Source of the DNA: Bacteroidales bacterium
Lineage (GTDB): Bacteria > Bacteroidota > Bacteroidia > Bacteroidales > ML635J-15
Assembly: GCA_031284905.1 (NCBI GenBank)
Contig: JAITXI010000030.1
Span: 1 to 53,656 of the forward strand
Length of the DNA stretch: 53,656 nt
Direction of reading: 5' to 3'
Shown: positions 29,514 through 39,357 of the stretch, piece by piece
Layout of the letters: the number at the start of each line of letters is the position of its first letter
Numbering within the stretch: the first letter of the stretch is position 1
The notes under the pieces: model-generated
What the model saw: the letters and a program-made list of their open reading frames with translations, nothing else
The model's database searches: none
What the model was told of the DNA's origin: nothing
Program-made: the position numbers and the translations under genes

Positions 29514-30278
29514 TTAATTACATCTATGTTCATTCATTTCTACTTTAGAAATATCAGATATTAAAAGTTGCCAAACAGTATTTTGTCCTTGAATAAATTT
29601 TGTCATAACACCTTCGATAGAACCTTTTCCCGAAGCTAATTTTTGTCCTGCAAAATCCGATTGGTCACTTGACCTTACAATTATTGTTTTTCCTTCACAA
29701 TTCATTAAATTTCGACTAGTGTTTGAAGTTCCATTCGCTGTAGCATAAGTTAAAGTTGTATCTGCAAATTGAACATCGGTTATTTTTACTAATTCACAAA
29801 CATATTCTCCTGTTAAAATATCGTTTATTGAAACTTCTTTGGGACGAATCGGAGCATTTTCAATTATTGTAATAATTTGAGATTTAGGATTATCGCAATT
29901 ATCAAAATCCAACTCTATTTTACCTGAATAATCTTTTATCACTACATTTTTCAAATTTATTCTTACATAAGAATTTTTTGTAACTGCTCCGGCTGTTTTC
30001 AAATGATATAAATTTACACCTTTAACCGTATCCTGCAAATAGGCTTCTTTATAAATATTTCCATTTGAATCGTCCATTATAATAGTTCCGTAAACAAAAT
30101 ATTCTTCCGTAAAAGTATATTCGCCACGTTTTGCAACCGTATCATAAATATCGGAAACTGTAATAATTTTATTTGTATTTAACTCTTCCAAAGGAGGAAC
30201 ATCAGGTTTTTCACATGAAATAAAAAATGAAAAAATTGCTGCTACGATTGTTATTATTAAAAAATTTATCTTTTTCAT
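29514..30278 (-). CDS. DUF5689-like lipoprotein
   Basis: Lipobox-like ...FFISCEKPD; EEYFVYGTIIMDDSNGNIYKEAYLQDTVKGVNLYHL. Confidence 0.8.
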   Translation of the reverse strand: MKKINFLIITIVAAIFSFFISCEKPDVPPLEELNTNKIITVSDIYDTVAKRGEYTFTEEYFVYGTIIMDDSNGNIYKEAYLQDTVKGVNLYHLKTAGAVTKNSYVRINLKNVVIKDYSGKIELDFDNCDNPKSQIITIIENAPIRPKEVSINDILTGEYVCELVKITDVQFADTTLTYATANGTSNTSRNLMNCEGKTIIVRSSDQSDFAGQKLASGKGSIEGVMTKFIQGQNTVWQLLISDISKVEMNEHRCN

Positions 30279-30295
30279 TGTTGTATCTTTTAAAA

Positions 30296-32818
30296 TTAAA
30301 ATCTAAAAAACAAATTTACAAAATAATTAATTCCATACATGTATGTATATTTTGCAGGGAATTTATTTATATTTGTTCTATCGAAACGATATTGTTCAAA
30401 GCCACTTATTGCAAATTTTTTGTTGTTCAAAACGTTATTTATACTTACTGAAAAACCAAAACTATATTGTTTTATTCTCCATGATTTTCCTCCAAAAACA
30501 TTTAAAGTAAACCCTCCTTTTAGTTTTTCCTGATTTAATATTTCATCAACTTGAGAATCATTTACATATAATCCTTGAAGAGATTCTACAGTTCGGCGTT
30601 CGGGATTTAAAGTTACATAAATTTCATCAAAATAATTTGCATCAAAACCGATATACCAATATTTAGGTGCATTATATCTCATTCCGATATTTGCTGCAAG
30701 TTCCGGCATTCCTCCAACATGATAATTTTTTATATAAACAGTTTTATCAGTTACAAGAATTTCGGAACTATTATCTTGTGCTATTGTTACCGATGGTCTT
30801 GAACTATACAAATAACGTCCATAACCGAAAGCTCCCGTAACATTAATTGTTTGAGATGCTTTTATATCCATTCCAAATTCTCCGCCATAATGTCTTTCGT
30901 TTACGTCTGTCATTACATAATTTACAAAAGTGCGTAATTCATCGTGATAAAAACTTGTATTTTGAATTCCATCAAAAAATTCGGTATAATATCCCAAAAC
31001 TTTAAACATAACGATTTGTGAACGAAAAATATAACTTAAATCGGCAGATATTATTTTTTCACTTTCAAGTTTTTTGCCGTTAATGTCGCTAATTAAGAAA
31101 TCACGAGTTCTCGGCGAAATATAAGCATCATTAAAATATGGAGCTCTTGTTAAAAATTCAGCATTTAATAACAGAAAATGTTTACTTGTAATTTTATATG
31201 TTGTTCCTACTTTTACTGCATAATCAAGAAATCTTTGTTTGTCGGAATTTCCTCCTGAATTAAAAACAAATTTTCCATTTGTTGTATTTCCTGTTCTCCA
31301 AAATTCCGTATATTTTAAATCAACACCTCCAAAGAAATCAAATTTTGAAAATTTTCCTTCAATTTGGGCAAAAATATCTGAATTTGTAATATTTGAAATA
31401 TAATCATAACCAAAAGTATCACCTTCTTTTATCACTCTATTAGGATGTTTTATATCATTTTGAATGTAATTATCATCACTAAAATCTCTTTCTGCAAATT
31501 GGTCGATATCTAACCACCAATCTGCTCCTAATAAATCACTCATAACTTTAAAATTATGAGTTTTATTAACCATAACATTTAAACCACTTACTAATTTCAA
31601 ATTTTCTTTTAAATTTTTTGAATACACCGAGTTTAAATCAAAGCGTTTAATATCATTTCGACGTTCTTCAATTATATATTTTGCACGGTTTCCTGTTACT
31701 GATTTACCTGTACCTCCTTCATTAACAACCGTATAAAGATTTTTCTGATTTGCAAAATAGAAAGAATCCCAATCTAATTGACGATAATTTTCATCATTTT
31801 TCCATAAGTTTGTTAAATAGCCGAAATTAAATTCATCTTCGTCGTAATAACTTGGAAAATATCTGTAATAATCCGGACGCGGGTCAGGAGCATCATACCA
31901 ATTTAAGGCTGTTGTTCCGTTCCTTCCGAAAACAAAAGATGCCGAAGAATTTAATTTTGAAGTTTCATCAATTCTCCAGTTATGAGAAAGAATGAAACGA
32001 GGTTGAAAAGAAGTTGCAATTCTGGCATTTCGTACTTCTCCATTTTGATAGCCTCAATTCGGATTATAATAATTAGAGCCTGTTAAATCGTAGGCTTCTT
32101 GAATTGCGGCTGCCGAACGAGCACTTCGAGAAGGTGAAGCAAATCCGGTTAAAATTAAAGAATGAGAATTGTTAATTTTTTTCTCAGCTGATGCGAAGAA
32201 AGCATAACCTTCATAAAAAGTTCCTTCCGAAAAAGATAAAGGATTATTTGTTGGCGACAAACGAGTTGAAAGGGACGTTGTAAAAGCCCAACCTTTTTCC
32301 GACAATCCGGAAGAATATGTCGCCATTACTCTATGAGCATACGATTGATTTGAATTTGCATAAGAAATACTAACTCCTTTTCTAAATGACGATGGAATCA
32401 AAGAAATATTTGTAACTCCACCAATACCACCAAATGAAAAATCGGAAAAATTCAAGCCCATTGTTGAAGTTTTGAAACGAGTAATGTCATTTAATCCACC
32501 CCAAGTATAATAATATGGACGACCATTTTCGGCATCATTTACTAAAATACCATTCAATAAAACAAGAGAATTATTATTATCATAACCTCTAATTTTATAC
32601 CTTGCCTGTCCAAAATTATAGCCTGATTTGTTAATATAAGTATCCTGCGAAGACTGTAATAATCCGGAAATATCATTGTTTTGAAATTCCGATTCTAAAT
32701 CATTTTCCGACAAAGAAATTGTCGGTATATCCGATACGTTTATAGTATCTTGTTGTGCAATAGAATAATTACAAAAACAAATTGCAATAACAATAATAAT
32801 CAACTTGTATTTTTTCAT
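30296..32818 (-). pseudogene. TonB-dependent receptor interrupted by one in-frame TGA (32054-32056)
   Basis: Track ORFs 32054..32818 and 30296..31627 are the same frame; hand translation across the stop gives ...LTGSNYYNPN*GYQNGEVRNARIATSFQPRFILSHNWRIDETSKLNSSASFVFGRN... continuing into the second ORF. Confidence 0.9.
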
Positions 32819-32934
32819 ACTAATTTTTTTACAAAGTTAATTTTTTAATCAAAATATTCAATAAAATATCATTCTTTTTTTTGTGATGAAAATTTATCCG
32901 AAAAAACTGTTATTTTTGCATAATATTTATTTTT

Positions 32935-33459
32935 ATGAAATTTAAGCACATTTTTTATATCATTATTATTTTAATATCTACTATTGTTTCTTGTAATAAT
33001 AATTCTAAATTGCAAGATAAATTAATTGAAAAACTACCGATTTATGTTCAACAAGATTCTTTAATTACCACTCACGAAGTAAAAATTATTGATACAACTT
33101 CTACAGGAACACCAAGAATAATTCATTTTGTATGTCAAAAGGATACAACAATTCAAATTGAAAAAATTTATCATAATTCAGGGAAAATTTATATTGAAGG
33201 CGAACTAAAAGCCGGAAAAAGACATGGATTATGGAAAGCATGGTATGAAAATGATAATCTTTGGAGTATTGGAAATTATCAAAATGGATTAAAAGAAGGA
33301 TTGGAAGAAACTTATTACCCTAACGGGCAAGTTAGATATTCAAAAATTTATAAAAATAACAAAGAAAACGGACTTGCAAAATATTTTGACGAAAAAGGAA
33401 ATTTAATATCAGAAGTTGAATATTTGAATGATTCGATTATTTCTAAAAAAGAATATTAA
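32935..33459 (+). CDS. MORN-repeat-like lipoprotein
   Basis: Lipobox IVSCNN; repeated GKIYIEGELKAGKRHGLWKAWYENDNLWSIGNYQNGLKEGLEETYYPNGQVRYSK. Confidence 0.88.
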   Translation: MKFKHIFYIIIILISTIVSCNNNSKLQDKLIEKLPIYVQQDSLITTHEVKIIDTTSTGTPRIIHFVCQKDTTIQIEKIYHNSGKIYIEGELKAGKRHGLWKAWYENDNLWSIGNYQNGLKEGLEETYYPNGQVRYSKIYKNNKENGLAKYFDEKGNLISEVEYLNDSIISKKEY

Positions 33460-33508
33460 AATAATCAATAATGCAATTTAAAATATTTATCAGAAACTTA
33501 CGTTATTA

Positions 33509-34249
33509 TTGATAATGCAAAAAAATAATCGCAAAATAATAATTTTTATCAATATTATTGTAATAGCATTTGTTGTTTCTATTAATAATAAATTGCAAGC
33601 CCAATCAGCACTTGAAATAGGTGTTCAGGCCGGTGCTTCATATTATATGGGCGACATCAATCTTTCTCGTCATTTTTATTCTCCTCATCCAAATTTTGGA
33701 GGTTTTATAAAATTTCATTTCAGTTATAGAAGCATCTTGAAAGTAGGTGTTTTTTCTACACATTTATCAGCAGCCGATAAAGATTTTAATAATGTATTTC
33801 AACAAACCAGAAACGCAAGTTTTAATACTCCTTACACAGAATTAAATCTTTGTTACGAAGTAAGTTTCCTACCTTTTATTGTTGGACAACAACGCAAACA
33901 TGGTTTTTCTCCATATTTATCACTTGGAGTTGCTACTTATATTGCAAACGCTTCAAATCACAAATTAGGTTTTGCAATTCCTGTAGGTTTTGGCTTAAAA
34001 AAAGCACTAGGAAAACGTTTAGTATTAGGGCTTGAATGGTCGTTTCACAGAGCGTTTTCTGACGAACTTGACAATTTGACAGGAGAAGATATAAATCGAA
34101 ATTACAGCGAAAATTACGGTTATCCGATAGATAGTCCTGATCCGGCAAAACAAACAGGCTTTAGATTTAATAAAGATTGGCAAGTCTATGGAGTTATAAC
34201 ATTATCTTATGCTTTCAGAATTGGTGGATTAACATGTCATGCTTATTAA
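33509..34249 (+). CDS. porG: DUF6089/PorG-like outer membrane protein (T9SS-associated)
   Basis: LEIGVQAGASYYMGDINLSRHFYSPHPNFGGFIKFHFSYRS; C-terminal ITLSYAFRIGGLTCHAY; directly before uppS and bamA. Confidence 0.8.
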   Translation: MIMQKNNRKIIIFINIIVIAFVVSINNKLQAQSALEIGVQAGASYYMGDINLSRHFYSPHPNFGGFIKFHFSYRSILKVGVFSTHLSAADKDFNNVFQQTRNASFNTPYTELNLCYEVSFLPFIVGQQRKHGFSPYLSLGVATYIANASNHKLGFAIPVGFGLKKALGKRLVLGLEWSFHRAFSDELDNLTGEDINRNYSENYGYPIDSPDPAKQTGFRFNKDWQVYGVITLSYAFRIGGLTCHAY

Positions 34250-34293
34250 ATAGATTGATAGATAAGAGAAAAGGGGAAAAATAAAAAGTTAGA

Positions 34294-35037
34294 ATGTCGT
34301 TAAAAGAGCAAATAAATATTGAAAAACTTCCTAAACACGTTGCAATAATAATGGACGGAAATGGTCGTTGGGCAAAGTCAAAAGGACAAATGCGACTTTT
34401 AGGGCATAAAGCCGGCGTTAAGGCTTTGAAAAATATTTTGCGTTGTGCAGGAACTCTCGGAATAAAATATCTTACCGTTTATGCCTTTTCTACCGAAAAT
34501 TGGAATCGTCCGCAAGACGAAGTTTCAGGTTTAATGACAATTCTTCTGAATGCAATAAAATCAGAAATTAAAGAAATTCACGAATCTGACGTAAAAATTA
34601 ATGTTATCGGCGACACTTCAAAATTACCGGAAAAAGTTCAACAAAAAATCAATGATGCTATAGAGCTCACAAAAACAAACAAACGTATAACTTTCAATAT
34701 CGCTTTGAGTTATAGCAGTCGCTGTGATATAATTAATGCAGTAAAAAACATTGCAGAAGATTATAAAAATAACAAAATAAATCAAACGGAAATAAACGAA
34801 ACTTTGTTTTCAAAATATCTTTCAACAAAAGAAATACCAAACCCTGAATTATTAATAAGAACAAGCGGAGAATTACGAATAAGTAATTTTTTATTATTTG
34901 AAATTGCCTACTCCGAACTCTATTTTACCGATATTTTTTGGCCGGATTTCTCAGAAGAAAATTTCTATCAAGCAATTCTTGATTATCAATCTCGTGAACG
35001 TAGATATGGAAAAACAAGCGAACAAATAAAAAAATGA
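34294..35037 (+). CDS. uppS: Isoprenyl transferase (undecaprenyl diphosphate synthase)
   Basis: PKHVAIIMDGNGRWAKSKG; TVYAFSTENWNRP; LLIRTSGELRISNFLLFEIAYSELYFTDIFWPDF. Confidence 0.95.
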   Translation: MSLKEQINIEKLPKHVAIIMDGNGRWAKSKGQMRLLGHKAGVKALKNILRCAGTLGIKYLTVYAFSTENWNRPQDEVSGLMTILLNAIKSEIKEIHESDVKINVIGDTSKLPEKVQQKINDAIELTKTNKRITFNIALSYSSRCDIINAVKNIAEDYKNNKINQTEINETLFSKYLSTKEIPNPELLIRTSGELRISNFLLFEIAYSELYFTDIFWPDFSEENFYQAILDYQSRERRYGKTSEQIKK

Positions 35038-37601
35038 ATTATCAAAAAATGAAAAAAAAACTTACTTTATCTATCATATTTCTATTTTTTTTAGAATTTA
35101 CGATATTTGGACAAACAATTATTTATGATGAATCTGAAAAAACAGATTATACTTCTCCAAAAGAATATGAAATTGGAGGTGTTACAATCTCCGGAATTCA
35201 ATATCTTGACCAGAATGTCCTTCTTTTCTTAACAGGACTTGAAGTAGGAGAAAAAATTATGATTCCCGGTGATAAAATTTCAAATTGTATCAAGAAATTA
35301 TGGGAACAAAATTTATTTTCTGACGTTTCTATTTCCATCACAAAAATAATTCAAGATAAAGTTTTTTTAGATGTTCACTTAGAAGAACGCCCTCGTTTGG
35401 CAAAATATAATTTTATTGGCGTAAAAAAGAAAGAAGCGGAAGAAATTCGTGATATTATTAAACTTACAAAAGGAACTCAAGTTAATGATAATTTAATTCA
35501 AACTACAAAAACTAAAGTTAATAACTTTTTTATAAATAAAGGTTTTAGAAATGTTCAAACAGAAATTGTTTCAAGTGAAGAAGAAGCTCTATCTAATAAT
35601 ATTGTTTTAACAATTAAAGTCGAAAAAAATCGAAAAATAAAAATTCATAGAATTATTGTTAATGGTAATGATACTAAAATAAAATCTCCAAAGTTTATCA
35701 GAATTTTCAAAAAAGAAAAATTAGCAATGTCTGACGCAAAAGTTCGCAGACAAATGAAAGAAACAAAACAAAAACTTCGTTTAAATATCTTTAAAGGCTC
35801 AAAATTAATTCCAAAAGACTATGAAACCGACAAAATGGCAATCATAGACAAATATAACGAACTTGGTTTCAGAGATGCAAAAATAATTTCCGACACTATA
35901 ATAAAATATGATGCCTCTTCAATTGATTTAAAGTTAACAATCGAAGAAGGCGAAAGATTTTATTTTAGAAATATTTCATTTTTAGGAAACACAAAATATA
36001 CTTCCGAACAACTGCATAGAGCTTTAGGAATAAAAAAAGGTGATTTGTTTAATCAAAAACTTTTTGATGAAAAATTATATTATGACCCGTCAGGTGTAAT
36101 GTCGCTTTATCAAGATGATGGATATTTGTTTTCTAATATTACTCCAATAGAAACTAATGTTGAAAATGATTCTATTGATATTGAATTACGAATTTTTGAG
36201 GGGAAACAAGCTGCGATTAATAGAATTTCAATTACAGGAAATACTCGTACAAACGATTATGTGATTTTACGTGAAGTTCGTACAAAACCCGGGAATTTGT
36301 ATCGTAGGGCAGAAGTTCAACGTACAGTTAGAGAACTTTCTCAACTAGGATATTTTAATCCCGAAAAATTAAATGTCGAATTTAATCCTGACCCTGTTGC
36401 AGGAACTGTTGATTTAGAATATGTTGTTGAAGAAAAACCTTCCGATCAAATTGAAATTTCCGGCGGATATGGCGCCGGAGTTCTTGTTGGCTCGCTGGGT
36501 CTTTCTTTTAATAATTTTTCTTTACGAAATATTTTTAATTTCAAATCTTATCGTCCGCTTCCTTCCGGAGACGGACAACATCTATCTATTCGTGTTCAAG
36601 CCGGCGGTTACGGATATTCTTATCGAAATTTCAGTTTTTCGTTTTTAGAACCTTGGTTTGGGCATAAACGACCAAATTCTTTGGCTCTTTCTGCTTTCCA
36701 TTCGGTAGAATCAAATAACGCAAAAGCTGATGCCGATAAAATTTATTTCAAAGTTTCCGGCGTTGCTTTAGGCTTGGGTCAAAGATTGAAAAAACCGGAC
36801 GATTATTTTTCTCTTTATAATGAATTAAGCTATAAACATTACAATGTTATGAACCATAGCTATTTCTTGTATAAGACAGGAATTTCAAATAATATAAGTT
36901 ATAAAATTCAACTAAGTAGAGAATCTTCCGGACCAAATCCTATTTATCCAACGGTAGGTTCTTCATTAACAGTTTCTGCCGAACTAACTCCCCCGTGGTC
37001 TCTTTTTAATGGTAAAGATTATACCAATCCTGATATGACCATGGCAGAAAGATATAAATGGATTGAATATCACAAATATAGACTTACCGGTCGTTGGTTT
37101 ACAACTATTTTCGGAAGTAGAGATGGCAGTTCGAGAGCTTTAGTTCTTATGACAAAATTCGATTTCGGATTTCTGGGAATGTATAACAAAAAAGTCGGAC
37201 CTTCTCCTTTTGAAGGCTTTCAACTCGGTGGAGACGGAATGTATAACATGGGTTTATACGGGATAGAAACTATTCCTTTGCGTGGTTATGAAAATCAAGA
37301 CCCTGTTCTAAATCCAACAGGTGGAGCAAATATTTTTAATAAATATACTGTCGAACTTCGTTATCCGCTTACTTTAAATCCTTCTGCAACATTTTATGCC
37401 GTAGCTTTTGTTGAAGCAGGAAATGCGTGGAATTCACCAAAAAAATATAATCCTTTGGATATTAAACGAGCTGCCGGAGTGGGCATTCGCGTTTATATGC
37501 CTATGATTGGAATGTTAGGAATTGATTGGGGTTACGGTTTTGATGCGTTACCGACAGGTAAAAAATCGCAGGTTCATTTTGTTTTGGGACAACAATTTTA
37601 A
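35034..37601 (+). CDS. bamA: Outer membrane protein assembly factor BamA (possible start 35049)
   Basis: POTRA repeats, Omp85 barrel (EISGGYGAGVLVGSLGLSFNNFSLRNIF), C-terminal VHFVLGQQF. Confidence 0.95.
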   Translation: MNYQKMKKKLTLSIIFLFFLEFTIFGQTIIYDESEKTDYTSPKEYEIGGVTISGIQYLDQNVLLFLTGLEVGEKIMIPGDKISNCIKKLWEQNLFSDVSISITKIIQDKVFLDVHLEERPRLAKYNFIGVKKKEAEEIRDIIKLTKGTQVNDNLIQTTKTKVNNFFINKGFRNVQTEIVSSEEEALSNNIVLTIKVEKNRKIKIHRIIVNGNDTKIKSPKFIRIFKKEKLAMSDAKVRRQMKETKQKLRLNIFKGSKLIPKDYETDKMAIIDKYNELGFRDAKIISDTIIKYDASSIDLKLTIEEGERFYFRNISFLGNTKYTSEQLHRALGIKKGDLFNQKLFDEKLYYDPSGVMSLYQDDGYLFSNITPIETNVENDSIDIELRIFEGKQAAINRISITGNTRTNDYVILREVRTKPGNLYRRAEVQRTVRELSQLGYFNPEKLNVEFNPDPVAGTVDLEYVVEEKPSDQIEISGGYGAGVLVGSLGLSFNNFSLRNIFNFKSYRPLPSGDGQHLSIRVQAGGYGYSYRNFSFSFLEPWFGHKRPNSLALSAFHSVESNNAKADADKIYFKVSGVALGLGQRLKKPDDYFSLYNELSYKHYNVMNHSYFLYKTGISNNISYKIQLSRESSGPNPIYPTVGSSLTVSAELTPPWSLFNGKDYTNPDMTMAERYKWIEYHKYRLTGRWFTTIFGSRDGSSRALVLMTKFDFGFLGMYNKKVGPSPFEGFQLGGDGMYNMGLYGIETIPLRGYENQDPVLNPTGGANIFNKYTVELRYPLTLNPSATFYAVAFVEAGNAWNSPKKYNPLDIKRAAGVGIRVYMPMIGMLGIDWGYGFDALPTGKKSQVHFVLGQQF

Positions 37602-37610
37602 ATTATTTTT

Positions 37611-38594
37611 TTAATCGAATGTAACGGTTTTATATTTTGCTTCTTTTATCAGTAGTTCATAATTGTCTGCACTTGGAGCAAACATGTATCTAATAGGATT
37701 TATTGCTTCGCCATTTTTCATTATTTCAAAATGAAGATGAGGTGCTGTTGATAGTCCTGAATTGCCAACTTCACCGATTTTTTGTCCACGTTTTACATTT
37801 TGACCTTGCACTACGTCAATTTTACTTAAATGTGCATATCTCGAAGATAATCCTCTGACTTTATGGTCAATAACAACATCGTTTCCATACCCATCTTGTT
37901 TAAATCCACAAAAAGAAACAATTCCATTTCCGGCAGCATAAACAGGAGTTCCTAATGGAGCTGTTAAATCTATTCCGCGATGAAATTGCATAATTCCTAA
38001 TATCGGGTGTGGTCGATAACCAAAATTTGACGAAAATCGTGTCATCTGATTTACATGAAGCGGCTGTAAAATCGGCGCACTTTTATAATATTTCTCGTTT
38101 TTAGCTAATTCTGCTAAAATTTCCTCTTGTGATTTTGATTGTACAGAAATTTTTTTACCTATTTTGTCTAATTTCTTTCGTGTTTCTTGTATCAATTCAG
38201 AATTTGAATATCCTTCTAATTTTTTGTAAGCATTTTTTGCTTCCATTCCTGAATTTCTTATCGCAAATGGAATAGAATCTTTTATTAACATTGTTCGATA
38301 AATATTATTATCATTTTTTGCTAATGTATCTAATTGAAAATCATACAATTTGAGTTCTTCATTCATAGAAATAAATTGGGTTTTTAGAAATTCGTTTTCT
38401 CGTTTTATTGCATTATCTAAATAATAAGGGTATAACAAACTATATAATATTACAAAAAGTACTCCTCCTATTATCAATACAAAAGAATGACCAAATAATT
38501 TTATGAAAAAAACTTTATAATTAAATTTTTCTTTTTCGTATTGAAGAGTATTGGGATTAAACTTAAATTTTTCTTTCTTTCTAAAAAAAACCAT
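37611..38594 (-). CDS. M23 family metallopeptidase (track start 38621; internal ATG at 38594 equally plausible)
   Basis: FGYRPHPILGIMQFHRGIDLTAPLGTPVYAAGNGIVSF; YAHLSKIDVVQGQNVKRGQKIGEVGNSGLSTAPHLHFEI. Confidence 0.92.
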   Translation of the reverse strand: MVFFRKKEKFKFNPNTLQYEKEKFNYKVFFIKLFGHSFVLIIGGVLFVILYSLLYPYYLDNAIKRENEFLKTQFISMNEELKLYDFQLDTLAKNDNNIYRTMLIKDSIPFAIRNSGMEAKNAYKKLEGYSNSELIQETRKKLDKIGKKISVQSKSQEEILAELAKNEKYYKSAPILQPLHVNQMTRFSSNFGYRPHPILGIMQFHRGIDLTAPLGTPVYAAGNGIVSFCGFKQDGYGNDVVIDHKVRGLSSRYAHLSKIDVVQGQNVKRGQKIGEVGNSGLSTAPHLHFEIMKNGEAINPIRYMFAPSADNYELLIKEAKYKTVTFD

Positions 38595-38670
38595 GTTTCT
38601 CGCATCACAAAAATCATGCAAAAAACTAAATGGCTGTGGTCAAAAATTATTCCAAAAACTGAAATTGGGG

Positions 38671-38837
38671 AAGCTTTTGTAATAAATAATGCAAAACGAA
38701 TGCTCTTAGATATTTATCATAGCATTAAACCTAATTTACTTCAAAATTACTTGAATAAATTTTGTTATAAATTTAATCGCATATATTTTGATGAAAATCT
38801 GTTTGATAGATTAGTTAATTGCTTCTGTTTTTTATAA
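38671..38837 (+). pseudogene. IS1595-like transposase C-terminal remnant
   Basis: EAFVINNAKRMLLDIYHSIKPNLLQNYLNKFCYKFNRIYFDENLFDRLVNCFCF matches the characteristic C-terminal end of IS1595-group transposases. Confidence 0.8.
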
Positions 38838-38964
38838 AAATTCTTTTAGGTAGTTGCGAATAATCATTTTTTCTAATTAGATTATACCGAACTTTGGTTA
38901 ATAAGTGGAAACCACAAACAAAATATTAGAGTATATTATAAATTGTTTTGGTATAATTTGTTTG

Positions 38965-38997
38965 CTACGGGAGACGAAAGTTTCCTGTAGATTTTTT
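38965..38997 (+). terminator. Rho-independent terminator-like hairpin
   Basis: CTACGGGAGA-CGAAAG-TTTCCTGTAG then ATTTTTTT. Confidence 0.65.
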
Positions 38998-39357
38998 TAG
39001 TTATATTTTTATATAATAACATTTTTTTCTCTTTGTATCTTTTTTATGTCTTTTTTACAATAATTATTAACATATTATATTAAATAGTATTATATTTTAC
39101 AATATTTTGATAATAATTATTTGGATATTACATTTTTTGGTATTATTTTTGTAAACATTTTTGTAATTAATTACTAAAAAAAGAATGAATACAATAAAAT
39201 TAATTATGAATTTTAGAATTTAGTCATTTTTTATATTTTTTCAAAAAATATTGTTTTATTACAAAAACAATTATTAGTAATAATATTATTGATAGAAAAT
39301 TAACCAAATAGTTTATAAGAACCTATATTGAATAAATAATTTAAAAAAATTCCATAC

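Noticed and set aside
32054-32056. TGA recoded as tryptophan genome-wide
   Set aside because: TGA ends other intact genes here (fabF, the 25977 hydrolase, uppS) and TGG is used normally, so this is a local nonsense codon.
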